DNA from: an uncultured Tateyamaria sp.
Lineage (GTDB): Bacteria > Pseudomonadota > Alphaproteobacteria > Rhodobacterales > Rhodobacteraceae
Direction of reading: 5' to 3'
Length of the DNA stretch: 64,000 bases
Assembly (NCBI RefSeq): GCF_947487805.1
Contig: NZ_CANKXW010000005.1
Span: 1-64,000, forward strand
The translations under genes were made by a program, and so were the position numbers. Positions 62,004-64,000 of the stretch are shown in pieces (within the stretch, counting starts at the first letter, position 1; each line of letters begins with the position of its first letter). Under the pieces are notes generated by a model. It ran no database searches, was not told the origin of the DNA, and saw only the letters and a program-made list of their open reading frames with translations.

Positions 62004-62729
62004 ATGGGATTTCTTCAAAAACACCAGGTTCTGGAACGCAGCCCAACGCTTTTGTTCATCTTTTCGCTGCTGGTGGTGACCATTGGCGGCATCGTGGAGA
62101 TCGCGCCGCTGTTTTATCTGGAAAACACCATCGAAGAGGTGGACGGCGTGCGGCCCTATAGTCCGCTGGAGCTGGCCGGGCGCGACATCTACATCCGCGA
62201 GGGGTGTTACGTGTGCCACAGCCAGATGATCCGCCCGATGCGGGACGAGGTGGAGCGGTATGGGCATTATTCGCTGGCCGCCGAGTCCAAATACGACCAC
62301 CCGTTTCAGTGGGGGTCGAAGCGGACGGGGCCGGACCTGGCCCGTGTGGGCGGGCGGTATTCGGATGCCTGGCATGTGGACCACCTGAACGACCCGCAAT
62401 CCGTGGTGCCGGAATCGATCATGCCGAAATACGCCTTTCTGGGCCGGACGGTGATCGAGGGTGACCAGATCGAGGCGCTGCTCAAGACGCACCGCTTTGT
62501 GGGCGTGCCCTATACCGACGCGATGATTGACGCGGCAGAGGCCGATTTCCGGGCGCAGGCCGATCCGGATGCCGACTGGGACGGGGTGGTCGAACGCTAT
62601 CCCGGTGCGGTGGTCGCGAATTTCGATGGGCAGCCAGAGCTGACCGAGATGGACGCGCTGATTGCGTATTTGCAGATGCTGGGCACGCTGGTCGATTTTT
62701 CGACCTTCACCCCCGATGTCAGCCGATAG
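62004..62729 (+). CDS. ccoO: cbb3-type cytochrome c oxidase subunit II CcoO
   Basis: 241-aa monoheme cytochrome c subunit anchored by an N-terminal helix ([20 protein letters not shown]). The heme c site is [14 protein letters not shown], and the axial Met lies in SIMPKYAFL. It passes electrons from CcoP to CcoN. Starts 12 bases after ccoN with AAGGAGAG upstream. Confidence 0.95.
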   Translation: MGFLQKHQVLERSPTLLFIFSLLVVTIGGIVEIAPLFYLENTIEEVDGVRPYSPLELAGRDIYIREGCYVCHSQMIRPMRDEVERYGHYSLAAESKYDHPFQWGSKRTGPDLARVGGRYSDAWHVDHLNDPQSVVPESIMPKYAFLGRTVIEGDQIEALLKTHRFVGVPYTDAMIDAAEADFRAQADPDADWDGVVERYPGAVVANFDGQPELTEMDALIAYLQMLGTLVDFSTFTPDVSR

Positions 62730-62738
62730 GAGGCAAAG

Positions 62739-62930
62739 ATGGAGACCTATACCTTTCTGCGTGAGCTGGCGGACAGCTGGGTGCTGCTGGCCATGGTGAT
62801 TTTCTATGTCACCGCTTGCCTATGGGCGTTCCGCCCCGGTGCGCGGCCCGCCAATGAAGAGGCCGCGCGCATCCCCTTTCGACATGACGCTGCGGCTCCG
62901 GCCCAGCCCCAGGACCCGGAGGCCAAGTGA
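62739..62930 (+). CDS. ccoQ: cbb3-type oxidase subunit CcoQ
   Basis: 63-aa single-helix subunit (SWVLLAMVIFYVTACLWAFR) with a charged, Pro-rich C-terminal tail, typical of CcoQ, which stabilises the complex. TAGGAGG lies before the ATG. The stop and the ccoP ATG share one base (TGATG). Confidence 0.92.
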   Translation: METYTFLRELADSWVLLAMVIFYVTACLWAFRPGARPANEEAARIPFRHDAAAPAQPQDPEAK

Positions 62931-63793
62931 TGGCGGACAAGGATATCGATCAGGTGACCGGCACCGACACCACCGGCCACGAATGGGACGGCATCAAGGA
63001 GCTGAACAACCCCCTGCCGCGCTGGTGGCTGTGGACGTTCTATGGGACGGTCGTGTGGGGTCTGGCCTATACGGTGGCGTTTCCGGCCTGGCCGTTGGTC
63101 AACTCGGCGACGGCGGGCCTCTTGGGCTATTCCACGCGGGCCGAGGTGGCCGAGCAGATTGCCGCGGTGGATGCGCAGAATGCTGAAGTCGCGCAGCGGT
63201 TGGCGACGGCGGATCTGGCGACGCTGGCGCCTGATGATCCGGCGCATCGCTACGGGGTTGCGGGGGGCGCGTCGGTGTTTGCCGCGCATTGTTCGCAGTG
63301 TCACGGATCGGGGGCGGCGGGGGCCAAGGGCTATCCCAACCTGCTGGACGACGATTGGTTGTGGGGCGGCGATCTGGAGGCGATTGCCTACACCGTGCGT
63401 CACGGCATCCGCAACGAGGTGGACCCTGACGCGCGCTGGTCCGAGATGCCGGCCTTTGGCGAGATCCTCGAGGACGGCGAGATCGCGGCCACGGTGGAAT
63501 ATGTGCGGCAACTGTCGGGGCAGGATCATGATGCGGGTCTGGCCGGGCAGGGTGCGGTGCTGTTCGAGGAGCAGTGCAGCGCGTGCCACGGAGAGGCGGG
63601 CGAGGGCATCCGTGATCTGGGTGCGCCACGGCTGAGCGATGCAATCTGGCTTTATGGCGGGGATCGCGAGACGCTGACGCAGACCATCACCTATTCCCGC
63701 TTTGGCGTGATGCCCCCATGGGGTGCGCGTCTGGACGAAGACGAGATCAAGGCGGTGACCTTGTATCTGCACCAGTTGGGCGGCGGCGAATAG
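62930..63793 (+). CDS. ccoP: cbb3-type cytochrome c oxidase subunit III CcoP
   Basis: 287-aa diheme cytochrome c. The N-terminal cytoplasmic/membrane segment (LPRWWLWTFYGTVVWGLAYT) precedes two periplasmic heme domains with HCSQCHGSGA and QCSACHGEAG; axial Met residues are in WSEMPAF and GVMPPWG. It receives electrons from soluble or membrane cytochrome c. ATG 62930 is preferred to the GTG one codon upstream. Confidence 0.95.
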   Translation: MADKDIDQVTGTDTTGHEWDGIKELNNPLPRWWLWTFYGTVVWGLAYTVAFPAWPLVNSATAGLLGYSTRAEVAEQIAAVDAQNAEVAQRLATADLATLAPDDPAHRYGVAGGASVFAAHCSQCHGSGAAGAKGYPNLLDDDWLWGGDLEAIAYTVRHGIRNEVDPDARWSEMPAFGEILEDGEIAATVEYVRQLSGQDHDAGLAGQGAVLFEEQCSACHGEAGEGIRDLGAPRLSDAIWLYGGDRETLTQTITYSRFGVMPPWGARLDEDEIKAVTLYLHQLGGGE

Positions 63794-63837
63794 CCCCGCC
63801 CTTGCGTGGCGCGCGTTCGGAGGAGGGCGCGCCCCGG

Positions 63838-63877
63838 TTCCGGCCCCCGTCCTGTTCGTACCTAGCGGGGGCCGGAA
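63838..63877 (+). terminator. Hairpin after ccoNOQP
   Basis: TTCCGGCCCCCG (63838-63849) and CGGGGGCCGGAA (63866-63877) form a perfect 12-bp stem with a 16-base loop, followed by TTCTTT. Likely terminator between ccoP and the ccoG promoter. Confidence 0.7.
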
Positions 63878-63899
63878 TTCTTTGATTTGCGCCGTGCCG

Positions 63900-63913
63900 T
63901 TGATCCAGATCAA
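63900..63913 (+). promoter_or_regulatory. FNR box TTGATCCAGATCAA (ccoG promoter)
   Basis: Perfect consensus, identical to the ccoN box, centre about 59 bp upstream of the ccoG ATG. It indicates a separate FnrL-dependent promoter for the assembly genes. Confidence 0.87.
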
Positions 63914-63965
63914 GGACGCGGGCGGCGTGTCGGCCCATGGTCGGGCCACGAACAGGACAAATGAC

Positions 63966-64000
63966 ATGCCACAAGACGCAGCCCCTCCGCCGCTCTATGC
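63966..64000 (+). CDS. ccoG: CcoG (cbb3 oxidase assembly), first codons only
   Basis: The frame MPQDAAPPPLY runs off the window end. AGGA lies eight bases before the ATG. Position after ccoNOQP, its own FNR box, and a Pro-rich start ending in LY are as expected for CcoG/FixG, the ferredoxin-type copper-handling assembly protein. Identification rests mainly on context because only 11 codons are visible. Confidence 0.6.
   Translation, partial: MPQDAAPPPLY

Overview
The window looks like a chromosome segment from a marine-type alphaproteobacterium of the Rhodobacterales (Roseobacter group). The evidence is a GC-rich backbone, an FnrL/HemN/UspA/ccoNOQP-ccoG block with FNR boxes TTGATCCAGATCAA, a five-gene urea transporter, and many LacI/CUT1-ABC/Gfo-Idh-MocA sugar clusters. 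No rRNA, tRNA or CRISPR array was recognised.

Bases 1-9410 are a visibly AT-richer accessory island. It holds a 5'-truncated P4-type integrase remnant, two orphan genes, an AlpA-like regulator, a reverse transcriptase whose YxDD box reads CFDN, a small RT-adjacent gene, a C5-cytosine methyltransferase facing a DUF3883-like nuclease, and a DGQHR-protein/HEPN-protein pair. Six copies of the palindrome TTGCAAC-NN-GTTGCAA lie only in the non-coding gaps. Five of them bracket the reverse transcriptase cassette, and three of those five are spaced exactly 66 bp. This is the part most likely to hold an undescribed (defence-like) system.

Bases 9632-12269 are a scar: a second integrase broken by a stop and frameshifts, a HTH/zinc-ribbon gene beheaded by an IS3-family element that is itself an internally deleted 468-bp derivative with both terminal repeats, and a fragment of another IS3 transposase.

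From 12270 the core-like backbone begins. urtABCDE (12270-18317) imports urea. A flavin monooxygenase pseudogene, an aldo/keto reductase, a first IolB-like isomerase, RraA, a 2-hydroxyacid dehydrogenase and an HD-domain protein follow. A minus-strand operon (35008 down to 24281) encodes a CUT1 ABC importer with two different ATPases and a 62-aa membrane protein, a DhaKL-type kinase, a LacI regulator, a TIM-barrel isomerase and an oxidoreductase. It looks like a polyol or ketose pathway, and its promoter carries two identical 16-bp palindromes 30 bp apart. A second minus-strand operon (45246 down to 35194) encodes an ABC sugar importer with a beta-mannosidase, a GH43 enzyme, an isomerase and an oxidoreductase, divergent from a LacI gene, and suggests uptake and cytoplasmic cleavage of mannose/xylose oligosaccharides.

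Bases 46716-57594 are an inositol catabolism locus: a LacI regulator, a minus-strand IolE-like/oxidoreductase set, a LacI-type operator, then iolD, a PhyH dioxygenase, iolC, iolB, a class II aldolase and iolG. Bases 57598-64000 are the micro-oxic respiration block: hemN, fnrL, uspA, ccoNOQP and the first codons of ccoG, with four FNR boxes.
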